Numbered from the stretch's first letter, positions 1-8,088 are shown. The stretch: 18,434 bases of DNA from Spirochaetes bacterium ADurb.Bin110 (GCA_002070755.1 MWDY01000154.1:1-18434); one strand, 5' to 3'. The notes: generated by a model not told the origin, from the letters alone. Numbers and translations are program-made.

Positions 1-1237
1 AGCAACCGGTTATGGTCTCGATGCCTATCTCCCCTTGGTCTCACAGGCAGTCGGGTTGAGAGCTGGCGATTCGCCGGACTATTATCAGGTCTTTGTCAAG
101 GCAAGCAGAATTCATGGCTATTTGGATATATATCTCAATAGAATGCTCTCCGAACTTATGAAAAATGGTGAAGAGACCTATGTTAGCCTCTCGCATAAGG
201 CGGAGCTTCTAAATCGGACTATTCTTATCTCTATGATTCTTGCGAGCACTATTGCTATAGGGGTCATTCTTTTTGTGACTCAGGCTATCACTGCTCCGCT
301 GCGGAGGCTGGCGAAAGAAGCGGAAAAGCTTGCCAAAGGCGATCTAGACGCAGGCATCGTGGAGGTGCATACCGGCGACGAAGTGGAGACGCTTACTCGT
401 TCTTTTGCGACAATGGCAAAAAGCATCAAGGAATATGTAGAAGGGCTCAAGGAAAAGTCAGAACTCGAAAGACTTTTGCATGAAGAGGAGCTTGCTCTTG
501 TGAGCATGGGTAAAGCACTTCGCGAGGCTCAGTTTCTAAACCTTCAGGAACAGATGAAGCCGCATTTCTTGTTCAATGCCTTGAATACTATTGCCCGTAG
601 CGCGCTTTTAGAAAATGCAGCCAGAACTGAATCGCTTGCTATCTGTCTTGCGACATTATTGCGCGCGACTATAAAGGATAGTGGGGCTCTTTCTACATTA
701 GGAGAGGAAATCGTAATAGCACAGGCCTATCTCGAATTCCAACAGGTGCGTTTTGGAGATAGGCTTCAATGGAATATCGATGTGCCGCAGTCTTTGCGCA
801 AGACGAGGGTTCCTCGTCTGATGATCCAACCGATCGTAGAAAACTCGGTTCGACATGCGCTCGAACCGAAAATCGAAGGCGGCTTCATATCGATTAAGGC
901 ACAGAAGCGCAAGGAAGGGCTTGTACTGTGGTTTTTAGATAATGGCATTGGCATGTCAAAAGAACGTCTTGCCGATGTTCGGGCAAAGATTGCAGTTTCC
1001 TTGCAGATGCATAGCTTTGAGCAGATTAATCTTCCCCAGATGGTAGAAATCCCTTCCAATGGAGAGAATGATGTCAATGAAGAGGTATTATTAGAAGGAC
1101 GGAGCATAGGCCTTGCTAATATTGCGACTCGCTTTGGCATTCTCTATGGCGATGGCTGTCGCTTCGAGATAAATTCGAGAAAAGATAAGGGCACTCTTGT
1201 GCGAATTACTTTGCCCCTGGGAGAAAACATGAGATGA
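1..1237 (+). CDS. Sensor histidine kinase, YesM/LytS type (5' partial)
   Basis: Membrane-bound sensor kinase of a two-component pair; the reading frame is open to the window edge (first full codon at 2), so the extracytoplasmic sensing domain is mostly missing. Residues are counted from the codon at 35. A membrane segment lies at about 62-85, followed by a HAMP domain to about 137, a coiled-coil linker, and the His_kinase (PF06580-type) core with EQMKPHFLFNALN, where H177 is the likely phosphorylated histidine. The ATP-binding domain shows the N box IVENSVRHAL (N270), the G1 box DNGIGM (from D302) and the late GRSIGLANI segment. This H-box form is typical of the YesM family, which usually pairs with AraC-type regulators controlling carbohydrate genes. 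Its stop overlaps the start of the next gene (ATGA), so the pair is translationally coupled. The ligand cannot be read from the sequence; the neighbouring uronate genes suggest a sugar acid. Confidence 0.93.
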   Translation, partial: ATGYGLDAYLPLVSQAVGLRAGDSPDYYQVFVKASRIHGYLDIYLNRMLSELMKNGEETYVSLSHKAELLNRTILISMILASTIAIGVILFVTQAITAPLRRLAKEAEKLAKGDLDAGIVEVHTGDEVETLTRSFATMAKSIKEYVEGLKEKSELERLLHEEELALVSMGKALREAQFLNLQEQMKPHFLFNALNTIARSALLENAARTESLAICLATLLRATIKDSGALSTLGEEIVIAQAYLEFQQVRFGDRLQWNIDVPQSLRKTRVPRLMIQPIVENSVRHALEPKIEGGFISIKAQKRKEGLVLWFLDNGIGMSKERLADVRAKIAVSLQMHSFEQINLPQMVEIPSNGENDVNEEVLLEGRSIGLANIATRFGILYGDGCRFEINSRKDKGTLVRITLPLGENMR

Positions 1238-2607
1238 TTCGTATTCTCGTTGCAGACGATGAAGAACTAGAAAGAAAGGCCATGATCCGTATCTTAAATG
1301 CCGCACCATCGAATGAGATTCTAGATGTGCTGGAAGCTTCCAATGGGATCGAAGCCCTGGATATTTCGCAATCACAGAAGGTCGACATCGCATTTCTAGA
1401 TATACATATGCCAGGAATTGATGGACTTAGGGTCGCTGAGAAGCTATCATCTCTTCCTAACCCGCCAATAATTGTAATGGTTACAGCCTATGACTATTTT
1501 TCCTATGCCCGCCAAGCCTTGAGATATGGTGTCATAGAATATCTTCTTAAGCCAGCATCGACAGCAGAAGTCTATAATGCGCTTTTTCTAGCGCTTCGTG
1601 AGATAAAGGCTCGGAAGGCGGAGGCGCAAAGACAAGAGGAAGCGAAGCGCGTGGCGGCTGGATTAAAAGACTTTCTCCGAGCAAAGGTCTATTCGGCACT
1701 ACGCGAAAATACAATGGATACGGAGATCGTTCGACAGCTAGTGAATCTGGAAACAGGAAGCGAGACTTGGTTCTGCATAGCTCTTGTCGCAGGAATGAAA
1801 AAATTCTTGTCTGGCGATATGTTTTCTCTAGCCTCATGTGAATTCCAGAGAATCTTCCCTGTTCTTGCCGAAAAATTCTTAATATCCGATATTGGGCTTG
1901 CTGAATCTAACGCAATGCTTTTCGTCTCACCCAGAGAGCCGAGAATGGAAGTGATGAGAGATGAGCAAATTTTGGATCCAATAATGAATATATTGATCAT
2001 CATCGCCCATGATATAAAAGATGCTGAGAGCGATGAGAGCTTCCAAGAGCTCTTTTCTAAATATAGACGGCATTTTGAAGATGAAAGTATTGGATGCTTT
2101 CTTTGCCGTTGTCGAGATGCAGGAGCTAAGACACTTAGGATAGGTATAAGTGCCGCCGACTATCGTTTGGCATCGACAGCTCTCAGGATGGCTACAACCG
2201 CCTTCAATCTTAGCTCTTTAGAGCGGCCAGTCATCGTATTGAACCCGACACAGACCGATGAACTAAAAGTTAAGGACCCTCATACGGTTGCTAGTCTTGC
2301 ATTGCTTTGGCTTGAAGACCATTTCATGGAGAACATTGGCCTTAAGGATTTGGCCGAGGCCATCAATATTAGCTCTTCTCATCTTTCCCGTTTGCTTATG
2401 AAGGAGACCGGAATTAGTTTTGGGGAGATTCTTTCTCGAATCCGGATAGAACGAGCGAAAAGCTTGCTTTTGAATGGTATTTCGGCAAAAGTGGCTTCAT
2501 TTCTGGTTGGCTTTCGCGATCAAAGTTATTTCACAAAAGTATTTACCAAAATTGAAGGTATCTCACCGTCGCGCTATATCGAACGATTCGAATCCAGATC
2601 GAGCTAG
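1234..2607 (+). CDS. Response regulator with AraC-type DNA-binding domain (YesN-like)
   Basis: Cytoplasmic transcription regulator of 457 residues, partner of the upstream kinase. The N-terminal receiver domain (about 1-120) has the acidic pair D8-D9, phosphoacceptor D56 in FLDIHMPG, T84 and the conserved lysine K106 in LLKPAS, so it looks fully functional. A middle region of about 230 residues has no motif I recognise. The C-terminal 100 residues are an AraC/XylS double helix-turn-helix, from WLEDHFMENIGLKDLAEAI to the FRDQSYFTKVFTKIEGISPSRY signature. The start ATG lies inside the stop of the kinase gene (4-base overlap). Family members activate nearby transporter operons; the downstream dctP gene, preceded by a -10-like box without a good -35, is the obvious target. 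That regulatory link is inferred. Confidence 0.93.
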   Translation: MIRILVADDEELERKAMIRILNAAPSNEILDVLEASNGIEALDISQSQKVDIAFLDIHMPGIDGLRVAEKLSSLPNPPIIVMVTAYDYFSYARQALRYGVIEYLLKPASTAEVYNALFLALREIKARKAEAQRQEEAKRVAAGLKDFLRAKVYSALRENTMDTEIVRQLVNLETGSETWFCIALVAGMKKFLSGDMFSLASCEFQRIFPVLAEKFLISDIGLAESNAMLFVSPREPRMEVMRDEQILDPIMNILIIIAHDIKDAESDESFQELFSKYRRHFEDESIGCFLCRCRDAGAKTLRIGISAADYRLASTALRMATTAFNLSSLERPVIVLNPTQTDELKVKDPHTVASLALLWLEDHFMENIGLKDLAEAINISSSHLSRLLMKETGISFGEILSRIRIERAKSLLLNGISAKVASFLVGFRDQSYFTKVFTKIEGISPSRYIERFESRSS

Positions 2608-2677
2608 GGTCTTCCCAAGCACCATATTGCCAAGAATCGGCATGAAATTACCACACACAAAATGAAGAATAGCTTTC

Positions 2678-2730
2678 TATAATTACCGGTTGCAGGTATA
2701 TCTCTAATATCTGCAAAAGAATAGATTCTT
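2678..2730 (+). promoter_or_regulatory. Candidate dctP promoter/operator region
   Basis: TATAAT at 2678-2683 is a perfect -10 hexamer, but no credible -35 lies 16-18 bases upstream, as expected for an activator-dependent promoter. Two inverted repeats follow. The first has arms GCAGGTAT (2692-2699) and ATATCTGC (2707-2714), 7 of 8 positions pairing around a 7-base gap. The second is AAGAAT-AG-ATTCTT (2717-2730), perfect, directly abutting the ribosome binding site AAGGAGG at 2731-2737. Either could be an operator or a 5'-UTR hairpin. The function is inferred; the bases are as stated. Confidence 0.45.
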
Positions 2731-2745
2731 AAGGAGGTTTTGCGT

Positions 2746-3723
2746 ATGAAAAAGTTTCGTATTATCGCGCTTGCCTTGTTGCTTATCCTCTTACCGTCGA
2801 CGCTGTTTGCTCAGGCTAAGCCGATTGTATTGAGGCTTGCCGAGACCCATCCCAAAGGCTATCCCACGGAATTGGGGGATGAGGAATTCGCTCGCCTTGT
2901 AAAGGAACGCTCGAATGGACGGATAATAATCGAAGTCTATCCGGGCTCTCAGCTTGGCGAAGAAAAGGCGGTGATCGAACAGGTGCAGTTCGGAGCCATA
3001 GATATCACTCGTGTATCTATAAGCCCTGTTTCCGCCTTTGTTCCAAAACTCGATGCATTCCAGATGCCTTACCTTTACAGAGACTCAGATCATATGTGGA
3101 AAGTATTGAAGGGCGATATCGGCATGGAGCTCCTTGCAAGCCTTGAACCTTTTGGCTTCATCGGTCTCGGTTGGTTCGAAGCAGGAGCGAGGAGTTTTTA
3201 CAATAGCAAGAAGCCAGTCTATACGCCTGCGGATCTGAAAGGCATGAAGATCAGGGTACAAGAGAGTGAGCTAATGTTGGGTCTAGTGCGTTCTTTCGGT
3301 GCGATACCTACACCAATGCCCTATGGCGAGGTCTATTCTGGTCTGCAGACAGGAGTAGTCGATGGCGCAGAGAATAACCCGCCGTCCTATTATTCTGCAA
3401 GCCACTATGAAGTCGCAAAATACTATACTCTAGACGAGCATACGATGGTTCCAGAGATAATCATCGGTTCGAAGATTTCTCTTGGGAGATTGTCGAAAGC
3501 AGATCAGGATTTGATTAAGAAGGCAGCAATGGATGCCATTGATTATCAGCGCGCTGAATGGGATGCTTATGTCAAGGTTTCCATGGATAAGGTCAAGGCG
3601 GCAGGCTGCACTATCATTCCTATACCCGACAAGACGGAATGGATGAAAGCAGTGGAGCCTATGTACAAGCAGCAAACAAAAGAGATTCAGGATCTCGTCG
3701 CAAGAATTCGCGCCGTGAAATAA
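2746..3723 (+). CDS. dctP: TRAP transporter substrate-binding protein, DctP family
   Basis: Periplasmic binding protein of a tripartite ATP-independent periplasmic transporter, 325 residues, a normal length for the family. The ATG at 2746 is chosen because AAGGAGG at 2731-2737 is 8 bases upstream; a TTG at 2740 would leave only 2. The N-terminus is a clear signal peptide (MKKFRI, hydrophobic core, FAQA at about 21-24). Family marks are the GMKIRV segment with R170, which in characterised DctP/SiaP proteins binds the substrate carboxylate, then MPYGEVYSGLQTGVVDGAENN at 192-211. It begins a run dctP-dctQ-dctM-SDR-uxaC, so the cargo is most likely a hexuronate such as glucuronate or galacturonate. 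DctP proteins also bind C4-dicarboxylates and keto acids, and sequence alone does not settle the ligand. Confidence 0.93.
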   Translation: MKKFRIIALALLLILLPSTLFAQAKPIVLRLAETHPKGYPTELGDEEFARLVKERSNGRIIIEVYPGSQLGEEKAVIEQVQFGAIDITRVSISPVSAFVPKLDAFQMPYLYRDSDHMWKVLKGDIGMELLASLEPFGFIGLGWFEAGARSFYNSKKPVYTPADLKGMKIRVQESELMLGLVRSFGAIPTPMPYGEVYSGLQTGVVDGAENNPPSYYSASHYEVAKYYTLDEHTMVPEIIIGSKISLGRLSKADQDLIKKAAMDAIDYQRAEWDAYVKVSMDKVKAAGCTIIPIPDKTEWMKAVEPMYKQQTKEIQDLVARIRAVK

Positions 3724-3752
3724 ATACCGAATTCTATTGGCGAGACCGTCGA

Positions 3753-3774
3753 GATGCACGCAGGGTTGCGTATC
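3753..3774 (+). repeat. Intercistronic hairpin between dctP and dctQ
   Basis: In the 126-base gap after dctP, ACGCA (3758-3762) pairs with TGCGT (3767-3771) around a GGGT loop, and GAT/ATC outside adds three pairs with a GC bulge. No T-run follows, so it is not a full terminator. It could slow 3' decay of the dctP message and give excess binding protein over membrane subunits, a common arrangement; this role is inferred. Confidence 0.4.
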
Positions 3775-3849
3775 TGAATCTGCTGAGTATGAGATGCAGC
3801 CTTGTGTGCATTTCGATATAGTTTTCTATGCCTAAAACTGAGGTTCATC

Positions 3850-4389
3850 ATGAAAAAATTCATTGTCTCTGCAGTTACATTTATCCATATCCTATTAATA
3901 AATCTCTCTATGATCATGATTGTGGCGATGCTCCTATTAGTATTCGTCAATGTGGTGCTGCGCTATGTATTCAATAGTGGAATCTACTGGTCAGAAGAAG
4001 TTGCTCTTGTGCTCGAAGTCTGGTTTATTTTCCTTTCGCTGGGGCTCGGAGTAAAGTATCGCTTACATTTTTCCATAAATCTCGTTAGCCGAGAAAAAAT
4101 CTCTGCCTCTATAAATCGCGCTCTGGATATGCTCACCGATCTTATCTACATCTTCATTGGCGCGATCATGATCATATATGGAAGCAAGCTTGTGAAGTTC
4201 ACTCTGAGTTCCATCATGCCCGCAACAATGATGCCCGCCGGAATTCTCTACCTTGTTCTTCCCTTGTCAGGCTTTGTGGCCATTGTCGAAGCGATTTTTC
4301 ATATTTTCGGATTCACTATGTTCGACGAGAAACTCGAAGCATACTTTTCCGGTAAGGGCGGAAAAATCAGAGACATCATGAGGAGCTAG
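3850..4389 (+). CDS. dctQ: TRAP transporter small membrane subunit, DctQ family
   Basis: Small integral membrane component of the TRAP transporter, 179 residues from the ATG at 3850. That start is preceded by GAGG at 3840-3843 (6-base spacing) and opens directly into MKKFIVSAVTFIHILLINLSM. An upstream in-frame start at 3802 would add 16 residues without a ribosome binding site. Four hydrophobic segments are visible at roughly 7-40, 50-70, 90-115 and 125-155. The family feature is YWSEEVALVLEVWFIFLSLGLGVKYRLHFSINL, corresponding to the conserved region after the first helix in DctQ proteins. DctQ binds DctM and is needed for activity. The ribosome binding site of dctM lies inside its last codons, so the two are tightly coupled. 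Confidence 0.88.
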   Translation: MKKFIVSAVTFIHILLINLSMIMIVAMLLLVFVNVVLRYVFNSGIYWSEEVALVLEVWFIFLSLGLGVKYRLHFSINLVSREKISASINRALDMLTDLIYIFIGAIMIIYGSKLVKFTLSSIMPATMMPAGILYLVLPLSGFVAIVEAIFHIFGFTMFDEKLEAYFSGKGGKIRDIMRS

Positions 4390-4393
4390 ACCT

Positions 4394-5695
4394 ATGGATG
4401 TGACAATTCCCACAATAATTCTTCTAGGCGGATTCGTTCTGTTGCTTTTGTTGAGAGTACCCATTACTTTTTCGCTCGCCACGGCCTCTATCGCGACAGC
4501 CATCTATCTGCATATACCGCTCATGGCCATCGTGCAACAGATGGTGCAGGGCGTAAAGTCATTCTCTTTACTTGCCATTCCGTTCTTCATCATCGCTGGC
4601 GAGATGATGGCACGGGGAGGCATAGCAGAAAAAATCATAAACCTCGCGAATGTGCTTGTTGGAAGAGTCCGCGGTGGTCTCGGCATGGTCAACGTGGTCG
4701 ACAGCATGCTATTTGGGGGCATCTCAGGCTCAGCGGTCGCAGATGTCGCTTCGACCGGTGTCATCATCATTCCCATGATGACCAAAAATGGTTATGACAA
4801 CGATTTTTCAGTTGCGATCACGGTGACGAGTGCAACACAAGGGATCATCATTCCACCGAGCCACAACATGATCATCTATTCGGTGGCGGCAGGCGGCGTG
4901 TCGGTAGGAAGGCTTTTCCTTGGAGGGTATATTCCCGGCATTCTGCTTGGTATTTCGCTCGCCATTATTGTGTATATCCTCGCTGTAAAAAGGAATTATC
5001 CCAAGGGGAGAAAGTATTCTCTTAAGGAAGGCATCGCAATCGCTATCGATGCTTTTTGGGGATTGTTCGTTGCGATCATCATCATTGTCGGGGTTGTCGC
5101 TGGTGTTTTTACGGCAACCGAATCTGCTGCGGTGGCCGCTGTCTATGCATTTATAATTACATTTTTTGTATATAAGCAGATTCCACTCAAAGAATTCAGA
5201 GGCATTCTCTATAGTACCCTTAAGACGCTCACCATGGTCATGACTCTCATTGCGACAGCGAGCTCTTTCTCTTGGCTTATGGCCTACTTGCGAATTCCTG
5301 CCATGGCTACTGAGCTACTGCTCTCTATTACAGACAATAAGTACATGTTGCTCTTCCTTGTCAATGTACTTCTTCTCTTCCTTGGAATGATTATGGATAT
5401 GGCTCCGCTCATTCTCATTGTCACGCCAATACTGTATCCTGTATTGATTGGGAAGTTCGGAATGTCGCCCATCCATTTTGGAATAATGTTGATGATCAAT
5501 CTCGCCATAGGCCTATGTACGCCACCTGTAGGTTCTGCCCTTTTTGTGGGATGTGCAGTTGGCAAGATATCTATAGAAAAGGCTACAAAGGCGATGATTC
5601 CATTTTATATTGCTATGGTTGCGACATTGTTCCTTGTGACCTATGTCCCTGAGATCACAATGTTCCTTCCGAACCTTATTATGCCTGGGCAGTAG
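4394..5695 (+). CDS. dctM: TRAP transporter large membrane subunit, DctM family
   Basis: Main permease subunit of the TRAP system, driving uptake with an ion (usually Na+) gradient; 433 residues, typical length. It is hydrophobic throughout with about a dozen membrane segments. Conserved blocks include FFIIAGEMMARGGIA, GGLGMVNVVDSMLFGGISGSAVADVASTG, TQGIIIPPSHNMIIY and GLCTPPVGSALFVGCAVG, all characteristic of DctM. AGGAG at 4381-4385 lies 8 bases before the ATG, inside the end of dctQ; only 4 bases separate that stop from this start. Together with dctP and dctQ it makes a complete three-gene TRAP set. The gap of 54 bases to the next gene carries only that gene's ribosome binding site. Confidence 0.95.
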   Translation: MDVTIPTIILLGGFVLLLLLRVPITFSLATASIATAIYLHIPLMAIVQQMVQGVKSFSLLAIPFFIIAGEMMARGGIAEKIINLANVLVGRVRGGLGMVNVVDSMLFGGISGSAVADVASTGVIIIPMMTKNGYDNDFSVAITVTSATQGIIIPPSHNMIIYSVAAGGVSVGRLFLGGYIPGILLGISLAIIVYILAVKRNYPKGRKYSLKEGIAIAIDAFWGLFVAIIIIVGVVAGVFTATESAAVAAVYAFIITFFVYKQIPLKEFRGILYSTLKTLTMVMTLIATASSFSWLMAYLRIPAMATELLLSITDNKYMLLFLVNVLLLFLGMIMDMAPLILIVTPILYPVLIGKFGMSPIHFGIMLMINLAIGLCTPPVGSALFVGCAVGKISIEKATKAMIPFYIAMVATLFLVTYVPEITMFLPNLIMPGQ

Positions 5696-5749
5696 AAATG
5701 GAGAACTTCGGTAAGGCTTTAATAAATATTCAAATATAAGGAGTTGTCG

Positions 5750-6577
5750 ATGTCGTTTGTTGAATCGATGTTCAGTCTGGAAGGCAAGATCGCGGTAGTA
5801 ACAGGAGGGGGAGGAATGCTCCCATCTTATATTGCGGTCGCCTTTGCCAAGGCCAAGGCAAAAGTAGCTCTCTGGGGTCGTGGAACTCATCATCCCATGG
5901 AAGAGGCTGCCAAAACAGTCAGAAAGCAGGCTGGTTTGTCTTCAGATAGCGCTGATGTTATCGGAATCACAGTCGATACTGGCTCTACAGAAGCCTGCGA
6001 ACAGGCCTTGGAACAGACAATTCAAAGCCTTGGCGTGCCTGATATTCTTCTCAACGGCGTTGGTGGCAATATTGGGAGATCGAAATTTGTCGAATTAAAT
6101 GAAAAATTGTTCGAGGATGTGCTAAAGCTGAACCTTATGGCAGGGCTTGTGATACCATCGAAAGTCTTTGCGAAGCGATGGATCTCTGAGGGAATAAAAG
6201 GCTGTATGATCAACATGACTTCGATGACAAGCTATAAGCCTCTCTCTGATACCTGGGCATATGATGCCGCAAAGGCCGGTGTGCTCAATCTTACCCAAGG
6301 ACTCGCAAAGGAGTTTGCTCCTTATGGAATTCGGGTCAATGCTGTTGCACCAGGGTTTTTTGTTGGCAATCAGAACCGTGCGCTTCTCATCGATGAAAAA
6401 ACAGGCGATCTCACGCCGAGAGGGAGAGCGATCATTGCACGTACACCTTTCGGTCGTTTTGGAGAATACGAAGAGCTTTGGGGCACCGCGCTTTACTTAG
6501 CGAGTTCGAAGGCATCTGGCTTTGTAACTGGAGTTAGCATTCCCATCGATGGAGGATTCCTCATCGATAACATCTAA
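5750..6577 (+). CDS. SDR-family oxidoreductase, probable fructuronate reductase (D-mannonate oxidoreductase)
   Basis: NAD(P)-dependent short-chain dehydrogenase of 275 residues. The ATG at 5750 is preferred because AAGGAG (5738-5743) sits 6 bases upstream; a TTG at 5744 abuts it. Visible parts are the cofactor motif TGGGGMLP (T18-P25), LNGVGGN in the NAG-like position (102-108), N128, S158 in MTSMTS, and the catalytic Y171-x3-K175. The IRVNAVAPGFF and IPIDGGFL segments near the end are also typical. It resembles the Bacillus YjmF-type SDR that replaces the classical UxuB and reduces D-fructuronate to D-mannonate. The position between a TRAP uronate importer and uxaC supports that role. Tagaturonate reduction, or another keto-sugar acid, remains possible. 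Odd points: the third glycine of the usual TGxxxGxG motif is replaced (by P25), and the last codons merge into a 15-base tandem repeat. Confidence 0.82.
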   Translation: MSFVESMFSLEGKIAVVTGGGGMLPSYIAVAFAKAKAKVALWGRGTHHPMEEAAKTVRKQAGLSSDSADVIGITVDTGSTEACEQALEQTIQSLGVPDILLNGVGGNIGRSKFVELNEKLFEDVLKLNLMAGLVIPSKVFAKRWISEGIKGCMINMTSMTSYKPLSDTWAYDAAKAGVLNLTQGLAKEFAPYGIRVNAVAPGFFVGNQNRALLIDEKTGDLTPRGRAIIARTPFGRFGEYEELWGTALYLASSKASGFVTGVSIPIDGGFLIDNI

Positions 6578-6638
6578 ATTAGCGATATCTTGATTTATCA
6601 TATCCAAATCAACCATATTCCAATCGACGATATCGAAA
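6564..6638 (+). repeat. Degenerate 15-base tandem repeat, five units
   Basis: Five consecutive 15-base units: TCGATAACATCTAAA (6564), TTAGCGATATCTTGA (6579), TTTATCATATCCAAA (6594), TCAACCATATTCCAA (6609), TCGACGATATCGAAA (6624). Units two to five keep ATAT at offsets 7-10, and most end in A-rich triplets. The array starts in the last codons of the SDR gene, crosses its stop codon and ends at the ribosome binding site of uxaC (AAGGGGAG at 6637-6644). Read in the SDR frame past the stop it gives a five-residue pattern I-x-x-I-x (ISDIL, IYHIQ, INHIP, IDDIE). Slippage duplication is the simplest origin; a repeated protein-binding site is an alternative. Confidence 0.6.
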
Positions 6639-6648
6639 GGGGAGTCAT

Positions 6649-8088
6649 ATGGCTAATTTTCTCGAAGATTACTTTTTATTGAAGAATGAAACTGCAAAGC
6701 GGCTATTTTTCGAAATTGCGAAAGATTTGCCTATCTTCGATTATCATTGCCACTTGTCACCAAAGGCCATAGCCGAAGATAAGCCTTTTGATGATATAGC
6801 CAAGATTTGGCTAGAAGGCGATCACTATAAATGGCGCATCATGAGAGCGAATGGCGCGCCTGAGTCGCTTTGTGCAGGTCCTGGAGCCTGGGACGAGAAA
6901 TTCCTTGGCTATGCGAGCGCTCTCACAAAAGCCGCGGGTAATCCTCTTGTGCAATGGTCTCATCTCGAGCTCAAAAGAATATTTGGTATCGAGGAAGTGC
7001 TTACTCCACAGAATGCATTGAGCATAAGAGAGAAAGCCAATTTTATCCTAGCCGAGAAAAGAATGAGTCCCCGTTCTCTTCTAGAGCAATTTAAGGTTAG
7101 CGTATTGTGCACAACAGACGATCCTGTAGACAGTCTAGCTTGGCATAGAGCAATTGCTGAGGAACAACGGTTGGGCTCTTCATTCACAACAAAAGTATTG
7201 CCTGCCTTTCGACCCGACAAGGCCATGAAAACCGAGGATATAAGCGCTTGGAATGCCTATATCGATTTGCTTGGCGAGGCAGCTGGTATAGAAATTGAGT
7301 CCTTTGCCAGCCTTGCTGATGCTTTGGCCAGTCGCCATGCTTATTTCCACTCGATGGGGAGCAGGCTGTCGGATCATGCTCTTCTTGTGCCACCCTTTAT
7401 ACAAGCCTCCGATGCCGAGCTCGATTCCATTGTAAGAAAAGGTCGCAGTGGCGAAGAGTTATGGCCAATAGAGCGAGAAAAGCTCGATACTGCTCTCCTT
7501 TTGCACTTTGGACGACTCAATGCACAAAAAGGATGGACAATGCAGCTCCATATAGGAGCGCTCAGAAATGTAAATCCTGGATTATTTAGGGCGTTTGGCC
7601 CTGATGTAGGCGGAGATTGTAGTTCCGATGCGCCAATTATCGTCGCCCTTGCCTCTTTGCTTGGGGCATTAGAAAAAGAGGGGAATCTTCCGAAGACCAT
7701 TCTCTATACCCTCGACCCTTCTAAGCATAATCCTCTAGCTACACTTGCAGGGAGCTTTGCTGGTACCGCTCCAGATATAAGCTCGCCACAGGTCGCCGGA
7801 AAGGTTCAGCTTGGCGCAGCTTGGTGGTTCAATGACCAGAAGGATGGAATGGAACGGCACATGAGAGAGTATGCCGGAGTTGGATTATTGGGCGCATGGG
7901 TGGGAATGCTAACGGATTCTAGATCCTTTATGTCTTTTCCAAGACACGAATACTTTCGCCGTCTTCTATGCAATATCGTAGGAGAATGGGTCGAAGCTGG
8001 AGAGCTTCCGGACATCCCTCTCTACACAGAACAGCTTGTGCGCGGTATCTGTTGGGAAAACGCACGTTGTTATTTTGGGATGCTTTGA
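6649..8088 (+). CDS. uxaC: Glucuronate (uronate) isomerase
   Basis: Cytoplasmic metal-dependent isomerase converting D-glucuronate to D-fructuronate and D-galacturonate to D-tagaturonate, the first step of bacterial hexuronate breakdown. It has 479 residues (E. coli UxaC has 470). It belongs to the amidohydrolase superfamily; FDYHCHLSP carries the metal-binding H33-x-H35. Further UxaC blocks are MQLHIGALRNVNPGLFRAFGPDVGGD, LPKTILYTLDPSKHN, VQLGAAWWFNDQKDGMERH, GMLTDSRSFMSFPRHEYFRR and the C-terminal CWENARCYFGML, closely matching the E. coli protein as I remember it. AAGGGGAG at 6637-6644 lies 4 bases before the ATG. It is the last gene of the TRAP-SDR run and is followed by a terminator. It anchors the interpretation of the whole locus as uronate use. 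Confidence 0.97.
   Translation: MANFLEDYFLLKNETAKRLFFEIAKDLPIFDYHCHLSPKAIAEDKPFDDIAKIWLEGDHYKWRIMRANGAPESLCAGPGAWDEKFLGYASALTKAAGNPLVQWSHLELKRIFGIEEVLTPQNALSIREKANFILAEKRMSPRSLLEQFKVSVLCTTDDPVDSLAWHRAIAEEQRLGSSFTTKVLPAFRPDKAMKTEDISAWNAYIDLLGEAAGIEIESFASLADALASRHAYFHSMGSRLSDHALLVPPFIQASDAELDSIVRKGRSGEELWPIEREKLDTALLLHFGRLNAQKGWTMQLHIGALRNVNPGLFRAFGPDVGGDCSSDAPIIVALASLLGALEKEGNLPKTILYTLDPSKHNPLATLAGSFAGTAPDISSPQVAGKVQLGAAWWFNDQKDGMERHMREYAGVGLLGAWVGMLTDSRSFMSFPRHEYFRRLLCNIVGEWVEAGELPDIPLYTEQLVRGICWENARCYFGML

Noticed and set aside
3430..3759. 109-residue - strand frame over dctP
   Set aside because: Antisense shadow of a clear DctP gene; no start signal and a composition like a mirrored codon frame.
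5513..5893. 126-residue - strand frame across the dctM-SDR junction
   Set aside because: Lies opposite two well supported genes and their ribosome binding site; no domain visible.
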